NCBI GenBank assembly: GCA_017548605.1
Contig: JAFYZT010000020.1
Span: 1-64,000, forward strand
Length of the DNA: 64,000 nucleotides
Direction of reading: 5' to 3'
Source: Prevotella sp.
GTDB lineage: Bacteria; Bacteroidota; Bacteroidia; Bacteroidales; Bacteroidaceae
Part shown: positions 63,756 through 64,000 of the stretch, piece by piece
Layout of the letters: each line of letters begins with the position of its first letter
Position numbering within the stretch: the first letter of the stretch is position 1
Translations under genes and position numbers: made by a program
The notes under the pieces: model-generated
Seen by the model: the letters and a program-made list of their open reading frames with translations, nothing else
What the model was told of the DNA's origin: nothing
The model's database searches: none

Positions 63756-64000
63756 ATGAAAAAACTATTCATTTTCTGCATGCTCTGCGGTGCACTGTCG
63801 CTGCAGGCACAGCCCCAGGGAGGATTTCCTGGATTCGGCCAACCGGGTGTTGAACCGACGTACAAAGATGTGAACTATGCCGGCGATGACATGGAAGCAC
63901 ACCGTATGGACATCTATCTGCCCTCAACAGGTCAGGCCAGTTACAAGGTGATTGTTGCCATCTATGGCAGCGCATGGTTCTCGAACAACATGAAAGGGAT
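63756..64000 (+). CDS. Secreted esterase-like alpha/beta hydrolase, N-terminal fragment
   Basis: Open to the right edge; ~81 residues visible. Signal peptide (KKLFIFCMLCGALSLQAQ), Gly/Pro-rich linker (PQGGFPGFGQPG), then YKDVNYAGDDMEAHRMDIYL and VIVAIYGSAWFSNN, which read like the beginning of an acetyl/feruloyl-esterase-type alpha/beta hydrolase (oxyanion segment usually HGGGW, here YGSAW). The catalytic Ser lies outside the window. Position after the GH43 gene suggests removal of side groups from xylan. Confidence 0.7.
   Translation, partial: MKKLFIFCMLCGALSLQAQPQGGFPGFGQPGVEPTYKDVNYAGDDMEAHRMDIYLPSTGQASYKVIVAIYGSAWFSNNMKG

Overview
The window is Bacteroidota chromosome, most likely a Prevotellaceae (Prevotella sensu lato). 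Grounds: promoters of the Bacteroidetes type (TTTG near -33, TAnnTTTG near -7) before many genes; genes for a type IX secretion system (T9SS) and its cargo; BspA-like leucine-rich repeats, a C10 (interpain-like) protease and a xylan-type GH43 enzyme; and gene pairs typical of the phylum (psd-pssA-DUF4834, DUF6057 with a PD40 lipoprotein). The genus is inferred, not proven.

Positions 1-17.3 kb are the right-hand part of a tailed-phage prophage whose left end lies outside the window. On the + strand it carries a tape-measure C-terminus, a tail protein, small and large terminase subunits, unidentified structural genes, a portal, connector/neck candidates, an 828-residue tail protein with a calcineurin-like phosphoesterase domain, a second fibre-like protein, and a lysis module (holin, DUF5675 protein, Cys-rich mini-protein, putative one-gene spanin). 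On the - strand are two small early genes behind a promoter bracketed by twin palindromes, then a tyrosine integrase. The integrase lies next to tRNA-Pro(GGG), whose 3' end faces the prophage and is the presumed attachment site.

From 17.4 to 36.9 kb the content is mostly core: aroA, a small membrane protein, porW/sprE and porX (T9SS), tsaE; trxA and dnaE on the - strand; psd-pssA-DUF4834; pyrH, birA and yraN on the - strand; a secreted repeat protein; and a DUF6057 membrane protein followed by a haem-motif PD40 lipoprotein.

From 36.9 to 41.2 kb one - strand gene of 1428 codons appears to join a RecB-like nuclease region, a Dna2/Upf1-type helicase and a C-terminal SAM-methyltransferase domain. 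It is the most unusual protein in the window.

From 41.3 to 64 kb come tadA, a Na/Pi cotransporter with a PhoU-like tail, a CotH protein, a POT peptide transporter, a PorT-like barrel protein, a LysM/PBP1 protein, a T9SS type B cargo protein, uvrA, a possible small RNA, a Sel1-repeat protein, a lipoprotein/DUF5715 pair, a C10 protease and an LRR protein with matching sorting tails, a GH43-CBM6-GH43-CBM6 enzyme, and the start of an esterase-like gene cut by the window end. Two T9SS components (PorW, PorX) and four candidate T9SS cargo proteins therefore occur in one 47-kb stretch. Intergenic gaps hold several families of short dispersed repeats.
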